Below, piece by piece: positions 17,113 to 24,969 of a DNA stretch of 64,000 nucleotides. The notes under the pieces were generated by a model. That model was not told where the DNA came from. It did no database searches and saw only the letters and a list, made by a program, of their open reading frames with translations. The DNA comes from Chryseobacterium gregarium DSM 19109 (GTDB taxonomy: Bacteria; Bacteroidota; Bacteroidia; Flavobacteriales; Weeksellaceae): positions 372,001 to 436,000 of the forward strand of contig NZ_AUMU01000001.1 in the NCBI RefSeq assembly GCF_000430845.1, given 5' to 3'. The translations under genes were made by a program, and so were the position numbers. Numbering within the stretch: position 1 is the stretch's first letter; each line of letters opens with the position of its first letter.

Positions 17113-17811
17113 TTATTGTTTAATTAAAATTCCCGTTAAAACAGCCGTTCCGAAACTCAGAAGAGTGCCGATCAGGACATATTCCGTCAGTTTTCTCTGT
17201 TTGGCCTGTGCCAGATCACTGAACCTGAATACAGATTTTGCGGCTACCATAAAACCTACACCTTCCCAGTGATCCACTATAATAAAGGTAAAAACCAGTA
17301 AACGTTCCAGAATCCCGATATATTTTCCGGCACTTGATAAAGACTCGGTCTGGATATTACCCTGCATTTCCGGAACCGGTGTCCAGGATGATAACAGGAT
17401 TTTTATAAAAACGGAGGCCGGCACGGTCAGAAACAATGCAGCCATCAGTATTTTCAGGAAATCCTGATTTTTTATAAACTCAAAGCTGAACTCATGATAA
17501 TAAAGCGATACCGCCCCTATAACCGTCAGATGCAAAGCCTGATCAATAAAAAACCAGTTTTTTTTATTCTTAACGGTCTGAAAACTCAGTTTTGCGGCAT
17601 CAATAATACCGTGTGAAATTCCAATTACGGCAGCAACCCACCAAAGTTTCAGATCCCAGAGGAAGATAAAACTTAAAGCGGTAATGATCAGAACATGCAG
17701 ATACAGATACGTGCTCTTCAGCTTACGATTTTCCTTATCTGCAACCCAGGAATCCGGCTGAAGAACAAAATCTCCGAGTAGATGTGCCAATATGAGTTTA
17801 ATGAAAATCAT
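17113..17811 (-). CDS. DUF3307 membrane protein, partner of SatD
   Basis: A 232-residue integral membrane protein with about six hydrophobic segments. The N-terminal LAHLLGDFVLQPDSWVADKE is the DUF3307 signature; further charged and polar residues lie in HGIIDAAKLSFQTVKN. The family function is unknown. It starts 2 bp after the SatD stop codon, so the two are translationally coupled. The pairing of a soluble SatD-type protein with a DUF3307 membrane protein suggests a signalling or transport module. Confidence 0.8.
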   Translation of the reverse strand: MIFIKLILAHLLGDFVLQPDSWVADKENRKLKSTYLYLHVLIITALSFIFLWDLKLWWVAAVIGISHGIIDAAKLSFQTVKNKKNWFFIDQALHLTVIGAVSLYYHEFSFEFIKNQDFLKILMAALFLTVPASVFIKILLSSWTPVPEMQGNIQTESLSSAGKYIGILERLLVFTFIIVDHWEGVGFMVAAKSVFRFSDLAQAKQRKLTEYVLIGTLLSFGTAVLTGILIKQ

Positions 17812-17813
17812 TT

Positions 17814-18419
17814 TTACAGTTCTGAAATTTTCTTTCTAAAATATTGATTGGTTTCTACGATCAGCTCGTAGTTCGCCCGTTTCAGGCGCTGGCTTACCGA
17901 TGATTGGGAGATGGCAAATTTCTTTGCAAGGTCTTCCTGCGTATTGTCTTTGTTCATGATCATCTCATGGATGATTTCTGCAGTAGCTACCGTCCAGTTG
18001 TCAAAATCTTTTGACGACCACTTTAGCAGGATATTCAGGTCCCTGTCTACCGAGTCGCTGGATGTTTTTACCGATACGGTGTGGCCGTTTGACTTAAGGT
18101 CATCCAGTAGTCTCCCGGAATGGACATAGGCCGTTCCGTTGGATTCCGTGATTTTTTCGGATGAGAAATTTTCCTCACCGATGCCTATTGCAATCCTTAC
18201 GTCTAAATTTTCCTGACTTTTAATTAATGATTTAATGGCTAAGAACCGCCAGAACGCATCATTGATATTACACCTGAACTGGAATTCATCTCCCCTGTAG
18301 ATTTCCCATGTCTGAGGAGCGCTTCCCCAGTTTGCGAGAAGATGTTTAAGTCCGGTAATCCAAACTTCGGTTTCAGTCTGCTGTGAATGTATAATATCTC
18401 CGGTAATGACCGCTATCAT
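17814..18419 (-). CDS. SatD-family protein: cyclase-like N-terminal domain plus C-terminal HTH
   Basis: A 201-residue soluble protein. Residues 1-130 carry AVITGDIIHSQ (Asp8), YRGDEF (Asp44), DVRIAIGIGEE (73-83) and NGTAYVHSGRLLDDL (94-108). The order resembles class III nucleotide cyclase/GGDEF-like catalytic folds, where two Asp bind metal and a G-I-G strand follows. Residues about 155-197 form a sigma-70-region-4-like helix-turn-helix (QEDLAKKFAISQSSVSQRLK). The -7 box TATATTTG ends 5 bp before the ATG, so the mRNA is probably leaderless. The cyclase likeness is my inference. Confidence 0.75.
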   Translation of the reverse strand: MIAVITGDIIHSQQTETEVWITGLKHLLANWGSAPQTWEIYRGDEFQFRCNINDAFWRFLAIKSLIKSQENLDVRIAIGIGEENFSSEKITESNGTAYVHSGRLLDDLKSNGHTVSVKTSSDSVDRDLNILLKWSSKDFDNWTVATAEIIHEMIMNKDNTQEDLAKKFAISQSSVSQRLKRANYELIVETNQYFRKKISEL

Positions 18420-18423
18420 TTTG

Positions 18424-18431
18424 CAAATATA
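18424..18431 (-). promoter_or_regulatory. -7 box of satD; probable leaderless transcript
   Basis: TATATTTG lies immediately before CAAAATG. An ATAAG-N8-CTTAT inverted repeat overlaps the upstream side (18430-18447) and could be an operator. Confidence 0.5.
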
Positions 18432-18573
18432 AGCATAATTACTTATACATAAAAGGCATAAAGATCAGTACTTATAGATATTGGTTATTGAAGGATCTGC
18501 TTCTGTCGATCATATTCTGTAAATGACTAAATATATTTTGAGGATCAAAAATGATCTGATGGCTTAACCCCAT

Positions 18574-18650
18574 AGCCCCGATTGGAGCGGCATTCTTTTC
18601 AGCCCGGACTCAAGCATGGAAAAAGATACAGCGGAAAGCGGGATCAGCTT
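18574..18650. repeat. Hairpin-forming repeat-like element
   Basis: The outer arms AGCCCCG and CGGGATCAGCT pair, with GATTGGAGCGG and GATACAGCGGAAAGCGG segments inside. The GC content stands out from the flanking AT-rich DNA. I recall similar tagccccgattggagcgg / cagcggaaagcggga pairs scattered between genes in Flavobacteriia, but cannot check this here. Only one copy is seen in the window. Confidence 0.45.
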
Positions 18651-18702
18651 CTTAAAATCATTGAAGTAGCAATGCTAAAATCTGTAACTTATAATTGATA
18701 AT

Positions 18703-19071
18703 TTACTGCTTTTCTTTTCTGACAAAGTGAATATATTTGGCGTCGCATTGTTCAAAATAAATATAGTCATTTATTGCATTGCCGTAATTCTGTATAGATA
18801 TGGTATCCTGATGATACATTGAGCCGATATCGTCAAAAGTAAGATAGGTAACCTGGTCTTCCCTTGAAACCTTTACCTTTCCTTTCTGCTTTAATTTCAG
18901 GTCAGCCCGGAAAGTATATTCATTTTTCTGGTTTATTTTTAGACTGACCCTGCATTTTGATTCTGCGGGAAAATAATCTCCCGCAACTTTCTGAGAGGAA
19001 ATGATTATAATGACAAAGCAAGACAAGACTGTCAGGCTTCTTTCTATAAAGTTACTTTCTGATTTTCTCAT
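18703..19071 (-). CDS. Small exported or membrane-anchored hypothetical protein
   Basis: A 122-residue protein I do not recognise. It has one N-terminal hydrophobic segment (LTVLSCFVIIIISS, residues about 13-26) behind a positively charged start, then a charged beta-rich domain (YTFRADLKLKQKGKVKVS). It starts 20 bp inside the end of the APC permease gene, so the two are co-transcribed and coupled. It may be a small accessory to the transporter; no function can be assigned. Confidence 0.55.
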   Translation of the reverse strand: MRKSESNFIERSLTVLSCFVIIIISSQKVAGDYFPAESKCRVSLKINQKNEYTFRADLKLKQKGKVKVSREDQVTYLTFDDIGSMYHQDTISIQNYGNAINDYIYFEQCDAKYIHFVRKEKQ

Positions 19072-20467
19072 TCCGGTTAATGAAATAATATACCGGCAGC
19101 CCGAGCAGAACCATAACGAATCCCGGCCAGGTATACTGTTGTTTATAAATGAGTAATAAAATACAGAAAACCGATCCGATGAGCAGATAAATAACCGGTG
19201 TTACCGGATATAACCATGTTTTATACGGCCTTTCCAGATCCGGCTGTTTTATTCTCAGGTAAATGACCCCGAAAACGGTAATCATATAAAATAATACAAT
19301 CACAAAAGAAATCATATCCAGAAGATTCCCGTACTGCCCGCTCAGGCACAATACAGAGGCCCAGATCCCTTGCATCCAGAGTGCGTTGGCAGGAACCTGA
19401 TTGCTATTGTTCTTTTCAGCATGTTTAAAAAACATGCCGTCTTTCGCCATGGTCTGGAATACTCTTGCCCCGGCTAAAATCAGTCCGTTATTGCATCCGA
19501 ATGTTGAAACCATTACCAAAACAGCAATAATCGCCGTACCTGCCGAGCCGAAGATAAAATGAGAAGCGGCAACCGCTACCCTGTCGTTCCCGGCAAAGGC
19601 AATGGAATCCCTGTTCAGCGCATTCAGGTATACATAATTCACTGCGATGTATAAAATCATTACAGCAGTAGTCCCGTAGATCATGGATTTTACAACATTC
19701 TTTTTTGGGTTTTCAATTTCCCCGGAAACAAAAGTCACGCTTTCCCACGCGACGGAACTGAATACCGATCCCACCATAGCGGCAGCAATTCCTCCCATTA
19801 AGGTCATCCCGCCAATGGGTTTCCAGCCTTCCTTAAGGAAATTCCCGGAAATATCTTTTGTCAGGTTGCTGAAAGAGTCTGTCCCTAAGCTGAAGTTTTC
19901 TGCCAGATGAGACACGTCAACCAGAATAAAGCCGGCCGCAATCAATCCCAACAGGGCAATGATCTTGGACCCTGTAAAAATATTCTGCAGCAGTTTTCCG
20001 CTTTCGACGCCTCTGGTATTGATATAGGTAAGCAGGAGAATCATAGCAATTGCCAGCATTTGAATCCAGGTAATTTTAAACTCGCCGCTCTGAAAAATCG
20101 GGGCAGCATCATTTAAAGCCGGAACCAGGTATGCTGTAAACTTCCCGAATGCCATAGCCACCGCTGCAATGGTCCCTGTCTGAATAACGGTGAACAATCC
20201 CCAGCCATACAGAAACCCCATCCTTCTTCCGAAAATTTCTTTAATATACGTATACTGTCCGCCCGCTTTAGGGAACAGTGCAGAAAGTTCTCCGTAGCTT
20301 ATGGCTGCGGCCACCGTCATCACCGCTGTAATTACCCAAACGATAACCAGCCAGAATCCAGAGCCTAAGTTCCGCATCATATCGGCACTGACAATAAAAA
20401 TCCCGCTTCCGATCATGGAGCCCATCACCAGCATAATGGTGTCCCAGAGTTTTAGTTTTTTCTGCAT
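19052..20467 (-). CDS. APC-family amino acid permease
   Basis: A 471-residue membrane transporter with about 12 hydrophobic helices. The start KLWDTIMLVMGSMIGSGIFIV carries the GSGIF motif of LAT-like APC permeases, which interrupts TM1 for substrate binding. The GELSALFPKAGGQYTYIKE segment in TM3 also fits. It probably imports or exchanges neutral amino acids; substrate unknown. Its stop overlaps the small hypothetical gene by 20 bp. Confidence 0.9.
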   Translation of the reverse strand: MQKKLKLWDTIMLVMGSMIGSGIFIVSADMMRNLGSGFWLVIVWVITAVMTVAAAISYGELSALFPKAGGQYTYIKEIFGRRMGFLYGWGLFTVIQTGTIAAVAMAFGKFTAYLVPALNDAAPIFQSGEFKITWIQMLAIAMILLLTYINTRGVESGKLLQNIFTGSKIIALLGLIAAGFILVDVSHLAENFSLGTDSFSNLTKDISGNFLKEGWKPIGGMTLMGGIAAAMVGSVFSSVAWESVTFVSGEIENPKKNVVKSMIYGTTAVMILYIAVNYVYLNALNRDSIAFAGNDRVAVAASHFIFGSAGTAIIAVLVMVSTFGCNNGLILAGARVFQTMAKDGMFFKHAEKNNSNQVPANALWMQGIWASVLCLSGQYGNLLDMISFVIVLFYMITVFGVIYLRIKQPDLERPYKTWLYPVTPVIYLLIGSVFCILLLIYKQQYTWPGFVMVLLGLPVYYFINRNEKIRK

Positions 20468-20579
20468 AATGAAGTATAGTAGTCATCAAATATAAATAAA
20501 TATGCGATTGGTTGCAGCGTTTATTTATTATTTGAAGATATCATGTAATTTTATCAATTTATGATTCGGATTTTATTAG

Positions 20580-20587
20580 TACTTTTG
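20580..20587 (+). promoter_or_regulatory. -7 box of the DUF4920 gene
   Basis: TACTTTTG fits TAnnTTTG and stands 14 bp before the ATG at 20602. Confidence 0.5.
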
Positions 20588-20601
20588 AAAAAATATTAAA
20601 A

Positions 20602-21111
20602 ATGAAATTCAAGGCATTATTATTAGCAGCAGCTTTAAGTACTTCAGCTCTGGCTTTTGCACAGGAGTCAAAAAAATTCGGTCCTCCGGCAGGAAATGCG
20701 GTAACCGGCGACACTTACGGTAACGTAATCGCTTCTAATGCAGAATCAAAAGCGGTTTCGGTTGATAAATTAAGCAAAAAACTTAAAAAAGATAATAAGA
20801 AAGCTGAAAACGTTGCCGTAAAAGGAAAGGTAACTGACGTTTGTGAGAAAAAAGGTTGCTGGTTAACGATCCAGACTGAAGACAATTCCCAGTTTTTCGT
20901 AAAAATGAAAGATTATGCCTTCTTTGTTCCTACGGCTTTAAAAGGTAAAAATGTTGTTTTGGAAGGGACGGCAGAAAGAAAAGTAACTTCTGTTGACGAA
21001 CAGAAACATTACGCAGAAGATGCCAAGAAACCTCAGGCGGAAATCGATGCGATTACTGCCCCGAAAGAAGAGATCAGATTTGTAGCCAACGGAATTAAAG
21101 TGGTCGACTAA
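20602..21111 (+). CDS. DUF4920 periplasmic protein
   Basis: A 169-residue exported protein with signal peptide MKFKALLLAAALSTSALAFAQ. The mature part has an OB-like core, VAVKGKVTDVCEKKGCWLTIQ, with Cys residues two apart from a GCW motif, then KMKDYAFFVPTALKGKNVVLEG. This matches DUF4920, a Bacteroidetes family of unknown role; the paired Cys could bind a metal or form a disulphide. Confidence 0.85.
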   Translation: MKFKALLLAAALSTSALAFAQESKKFGPPAGNAVTGDTYGNVIASNAESKAVSVDKLSKKLKKDNKKAENVAVKGKVTDVCEKKGCWLTIQTEDNSQFFVKMKDYAFFVPTALKGKNVVLEGTAERKVTSVDEQKHYAEDAKKPQAEIDAITAPKEEIRFVANGIKVVD

Positions 21112-21175
21112 TTAATCACTATTTTAATTATTCCTAAAATATAACAGATTAATACGCTGTAAACAGAATCAGATA

Positions 21176-21208
21176 AAAAGCGGAACAAATTAATTGTTCC
21201 GCTTTTTT
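21176..21208. terminator. Bidirectional terminator between DUF4920 and M14 genes
   Basis: AAAAAGCGGAACAA and TTGTTCCGCTTTTTT form a 14-bp stem with loop ATTAA and A/T runs on both sides, between convergent genes. Confidence 0.9.
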
Positions 21209-22316
21209 AATCCTCAATAGTAAAGTTGACTTCTGCATCCAGCTTCGGATACTTATTTTCAGAAATAAACTTTTTGCCGGTGCAGTCAATTTCCTGCCAG
21301 CCTTTCCGCTGCTTTACATCTCCCACTTCCATGACGTATGGTACAAAAGATATCTCATCTTTTCCTTCTTCTTTGATTTCTTTATACTGAACCGCTACAT
21401 CTAAAATACATTCATGGGTTGTATTGAGTTTTACATTCCGGTAAATGATATCATAATGCGTCTCTTTGTTTTCTGGAATTTCCAGATAGGTTTCCCAGCC
21501 TTCCGTTCCTGAATTTAATTCAGTGATTGCTTTCAAAGCATAATACAAAGCTATCGTATAATATTTACGGGTTTCCTTCCTGGTATAGTCATCTGCGAAA
21601 TGTCCGCCTTCAAATAGAATGGTGGGCATTCCGGCTTTGATAAAATTATCGCCTGTGGAAGCCGGATAAAATTCATCAGAATATCTTCCGATCTGATCCG
21701 GGATCATTTCCTTAAGATGACGGTAAATTTCGGCAATAACGGCCATGCATTTTTTTCTGTTATCTGTTACGGTGCGCTCAACATTTTCGGAAGGAGCCAG
21801 AAATGAAAGCGTCGCCGGATGGATACCGTCGGTTGTAAAAATAGTCCTCTGCTCATGGAGATTCAATGCATAGTTATATTTTTTAGAAGCCGCTGCATTT
21901 TTCAGAAACCTGATCTCTTTACTGGATTCATTGTGAAAATCTCTGTTGAGATCAATATCAACGGCATTCAGCCGGGTCCATTTTTCAGAACCATCAGGGT
22001 TCAGCATAAATATAAAGTCAAGCTGTATTTTACTGAAAAGTTCATCCTTTAATTCCTGAGCCTGCTCAAGGGTCATTAAAAGATCCAGCATCGCATGGGT
22101 AGCATTGGATTCATTTCCGTGCATCTGGGACCAGGCCAATATATGAATAGCTCCGGAACCGACTGTTAGCTGATAAACAGGATTACCAAGATGGGAAGTT
22201 CCAATCTGCCGAATACAATCACTGAGATTCTGCTGTAGGTAATAAAATAATTTTTCGGGGGAAATATAACGATTTGGGAAATCGGGGTTCTGCTGATAAA
22301 TCTCTTCAAAGTTCAT
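21207..22316 (-). CDS. M14-family zinc carboxypeptidase-like protein
   Basis: A 369-residue cytoplasmic protein from the ATG at 22316 (MNFEEIYQQ); a longer start at 22394 is AT-rich and unlikely. The metal motif HGNES (HxxE) is followed by DLNRDF and the third ligand in NLHEQR, and FEGGHF likely supplies the catalytic Glu. No signal peptide is seen, so it acts inside the cell, perhaps on cell-wall peptides or C-terminal residues. The C-terminal 100 residues form an extra beta domain. Confidence 0.85.
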   Translation of the reverse strand: MNFEEIYQQNPDFPNRYISPEKLFYYLQQNLSDCIRQIGTSHLGNPVYQLTVGSGAIHILAWSQMHGNESNATHAMLDLLMTLEQAQELKDELFSKIQLDFIFMLNPDGSEKWTRLNAVDIDLNRDFHNESSKEIRFLKNAAASKKYNYALNLHEQRTIFTTDGIHPATLSFLAPSENVERTVTDNRKKCMAVIAEIYRHLKEMIPDQIGRYSDEFYPASTGDNFIKAGMPTILFEGGHFADDYTRKETRKYYTIALYYALKAITELNSGTEGWETYLEIPENKETHYDIIYRNVKLNTTHECILDVAVQYKEIKEEGKDEISFVPYVMEVGDVKQRKGWQEIDCTGKKFISENKYPKLDAEVNFTIED

Positions 22317-22592
22317 TGACAATTGTTTACAAAAATCAAATTTAACATTTTTAGACGTAAAATTAAAATTAACATAAGTAATCCTATTAAACACTTGAAA
22401 ATGACAGTATGTCTGTTGATAAAATTGTGGATTGCATATAATTCAATATAATATATTTAATTAACTTAAAATGAGTAATTTATAACTTTTAATTAAACTA
22501 CAGTATTAATATGGCTTTAAGTTAAATATTCCTATTTTATCCGCATTTGCTGGTAAATACATTAAACGATTTTAGATGTGGAAAATTTTCTA

Positions 22593-22616
22593 TTTACAGT
22601 TGTATACAATTGTAAA
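22593..22616. promoter_or_regulatory. Upstream pair of XRE operator-like sites
   Basis: TTTACAGTTGTATA and TATACAATTGTAAA overlap by four bases to form two TTTACA-NN-TGTAAA-type half-palindromes, identical in pattern to the cluster near the gene start. Confidence 0.5.
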
Positions 22617-23043
22617 TTGTTGATAATTTAGAAATGTAACTATATATTTTTACATAAATTTCAGGAGAATTTAAAAATGTAACTTAAAACCACCCAGGAA
22701 AAATTTAGACTTATAATAAATCTCTGCATCGTCTTTAGATAAAGAGTGTAGCTGACTATTTAAGGCTTTTATAACCTTCATATTTATTGAATAGAGTAAC
22801 AAATCAGATATTTAGCAATTCCCTACTCTATTTAACGGTTAATACCCTTCAAAATGCCTAACCATAGCGGTTGAAAGTAGCCTTATAAATGAAATTAGGT
22901 CAAATGATACCTATGTACATTTACTTCATCCATTACTTTAAGTCAGTATCGGAAGTTAATAAGGTGGGGAAAATATGTTGAATAAAAATCACAAGAAAAT
23001 TTAGACTATACTATAAATAACTGTATTTCAATTATATAAATCG

Positions 23044-23114
23044 TTTACTTTTGTATATTTAAATAATTTACAATTGTACTTTGCATTTGTAAATTAAATG
23101 TTTACATTTGTAAA
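23044..23114. promoter_or_regulatory. XRE operator-like cluster over the regulator promoter
   Basis: Repeated sites TTTACTTTTGTATA, TTTACAATTGTACT, GCATTTGTAAAT and the near-perfect TTTACATTTGTAAA lie within 70 bp. The first overlaps the -7 box TACTTTTG (23046-23053). This layout fits autorepression of the gene at 23135. Confidence 0.55.
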
Positions 23115-23134
23115 GCGATTTATAAACTGTTTTT

Positions 23135-23683
23135 ATGGGTTTAAATGAAAGAATTTCAAAGGTTATCGAATATTCACGTCTTACACCATCTGAATTTGCG
23201 GATGAGATCGATGTGCAACGTTCTTCAATTTCTCACATTACTTCCGGAAGAAATAAGCCGTCCCTGGAATTTATCATAAAAATAAAATCGAGGTTTCCGG
23301 AGATCCTGTGGGACTGGCTGGTAACAGGTGAAGGCGAAATGTTAAAGTCTGAACTGAAAGAAATAATTGAACCCGCCGATGAACATGCTGAGATTATAGA
23401 GGAAGAAAAGATAACTCCAAAATCGCTTCCCGATCTTTTTACCATGATCAATAATGATAAAGATTTTGGAACGGATGAAAATGAAATAGAGCCTTCAAAA
23501 ATAAATCAGCGAGAATCGTCTGCAGACGTCCAAAGCCCTGTGCGGGAAAAAATAACCGATTCTCAGCGTTTAGAGAATCAAAAGGCTGATTTATTAAGCC
23601 AAGCTATTGGGAACCAACAGGGTAATATCAAGCGTATTGTCATCTTTTATGATAACGGAAAATTCGAGAGTTTTGAGCCGTAA
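23135..23683 (+). CDS. XRE-family HTH transcriptional regulator
   Basis: A 182-residue DNA-binding protein. Residues about 5-65 form the Cro/C1-type HTH (LTPSEFADEIDVQRSSISHITSGRNKPSLE) followed by PEILWDWLVTGEGEML. The C-terminal half is acidic and disordered, ending in RIVIFYDNGKFESF. This domain pair is common in Chryseobacterium relatives. The promoter is packed with TTTACA/TGTAAA sites, so it likely controls itself. No phage genes are nearby. Its target genes are unknown. Confidence 0.88.
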   Translation: MGLNERISKVIEYSRLTPSEFADEIDVQRSSISHITSGRNKPSLEFIIKIKSRFPEILWDWLVTGEGEMLKSELKEIIEPADEHAEIIEEEKITPKSLPDLFTMINNDKDFGTDENEIEPSKINQRESSADVQSPVREKITDSQRLENQKADLLSQAIGNQQGNIKRIVIFYDNGKFESFEP

Positions 23684-23686
23684 AAA

Positions 23687-23712
23687 AACCTGATCATAAA
23701 TGACCAGGTTAT
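23687..23712. terminator. Bidirectional terminator after the XRE gene
   Basis: AACCTGATCAT and ATGACCAGGTT arms with A/T runs, located between convergent genes. Confidence 0.7.
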
Positions 23713-23736
23713 TATATCGATGAAGATATCCTTTAT

Positions 23737-24906
23737 TTATCTGCGATTTCTTCTTTCAAGTTCCTTTTTGATAAGTCCGAGTTCCCTTCCGGTCTGCCCA
23801 GCAACGGAAGTATTTTCCTGGGCTCTTCTCGCCAGGTATGGCACAACATCTTTTACGGGTCCGTAAGGAAGATATTTGGTGGCATTGTATCCTTTGTCAG
23901 AAAGATAAAATGTGATATTGTCACTCATCCCGTAAAGCTGTCCGAAATAGACATGCGGATTGCCATTTTCAAGATTTTTAGCTTTCATTTTATCCATTAC
24001 AAGCTCAGAAGAAATTTCGTTATGGGTCCCGAAGAACGCCGAAACTTTATCCAGATGGTTCATGACAAAATCAATTCCTGCATTGTAATTTTTATCGGAA
24101 GCCTCTTTATTCGGCTGAATCGGATCAGGATATCCCTTTTCCGCAGCTCTGGCCCTTTCTTTTTCCATATAGGCACCACGGACTATTTTATAACCGATGA
24201 AATAGCCTTTTTCCTTGGCTCTGTGAAGATGCTCTTCCATGTATTCCAGCCTTCCGGTCCTGTACATCTGAATGGTATTCCAGACAATAGGCTTTTCCTG
24301 ATTGTACTTCTCCATCATCTCTTCGCAAAGGTGATCAGCAGCATCCTGCATCCAGGTTTCCTCTGCATCCACCATTACTTTTTTGTCATTTTCATGACAT
24401 AATTTACAGACTTCATCAAATCTTTTCACCACTCTTTCCCATTCTTCCTTCTGGCTTGAAGTGAGTTCGTTTTTTTTCCCTACCGCTTCATAGAGGTCAA
24501 TTCTTCCGAAGGCCGTCGGCTTAAAAACAATAAAAGGAATGGCAGGATTGCCCACAGAAAACCTTACGATATCTTTAATCTCACGGCATACCGAATCAAA
24601 AGTTTCTTCGTCTTCTTTACCCTCAATAGAATAGTCAAAGATACTTCCCACGCCTCTTTTGAAAAGCTGCTTTACCACCTTCATACTTTCTTCACGGGTT
24701 TCACCGCCGCAAAACTGTTCAAATAAAGTATTTTTTACAATTCCGCCAACAAAAGGAAAATTATGGTGAACCGTAAAATTCAGCACGGAAGTGCCTACTT
24801 TGGTAAGGGACGGCTGCTCAATCATTCTGAACATCCAATACGCTTTCTTTAACTGTGCATCGGTTTTATCCGCAAATGCAACTTTAGTATCGTTAAAAAT
24901 GGGCAT
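23737..24906 (-). CDS. Proline dehydrogenase
   Basis: A 389-residue single-domain FAD enzyme that oxidises proline to pyrroline-5-carboxylate, the first step of proline use. The signature VRGAYMEKERARA lies after KGYFIGYKI, with FFGTHNE and the C-terminal PYGPVKDVVPYLARRAQEN of the PutA/PRODH barrel. ATG at 24906 (MPIFND) is chosen; the longer start lies inside the -7 box TACCTTTG. No P5C dehydrogenase is adjacent. Confidence 0.93.
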   Translation of the reverse strand: MPIFNDTKVAFADKTDAQLKKAYWMFRMIEQPSLTKVGTSVLNFTVHHNFPFVGGIVKNTLFEQFCGGETREESMKVVKQLFKRGVGSIFDYSIEGKEDEETFDSVCREIKDIVRFSVGNPAIPFIVFKPTAFGRIDLYEAVGKKNELTSSQKEEWERVVKRFDEVCKLCHENDKKVMVDAEETWMQDAADHLCEEMMEKYNQEKPIVWNTIQMYRTGRLEYMEEHLHRAKEKGYFIGYKIVRGAYMEKERARAAEKGYPDPIQPNKEASDKNYNAGIDFVMNHLDKVSAFFGTHNEISSELVMDKMKAKNLENGNPHVYFGQLYGMSDNITFYLSDKGYNATKYLPYGPVKDVVPYLARRAQENTSVAGQTGRELGLIKKELERRNRR

Positions 24907-24930
24907 TATTTTATATAAATTTAGGTTTTG

Positions 24931-24938
24931 CAAAGGTA
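24931..24938 (-). promoter_or_regulatory. -7 box of the proline dehydrogenase gene
   Basis: TACCTTTG fits TAnnTTTG, 24 bp upstream of the ATG. Confidence 0.6.
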
Positions 24939-24969
24939 ATAATTAGGAAAGGTTTTTTAAAGGATTTTT

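Larger units (their letters stand above)
22317..23134. promoter_or_regulatory. Long AT-rich intergenic region with XRE operator-like repeats
   Basis: No ORF of note. It holds TTTACA-NN-TGTAAA-type sites at 22593-22616 and 23044-23114, and an imperfect direct repeat sharing AAAATTTAGACT at 22697-22731 and 22992-23027. A -7 box TACTTTTG lies at 23046-23053. A start-stop ATGTAA follows AGGAG at 22665-22682. The function of the middle part is not apparent. Confidence 0.5.

Noticed and set aside
22665..22682. AGGAG followed by ATGTAA in the XRE spacer
   Set aside because: A ribosome-site-like sequence and immediate stop can arise by chance in AT-rich DNA, and Bacteroidetes rarely use such sites.
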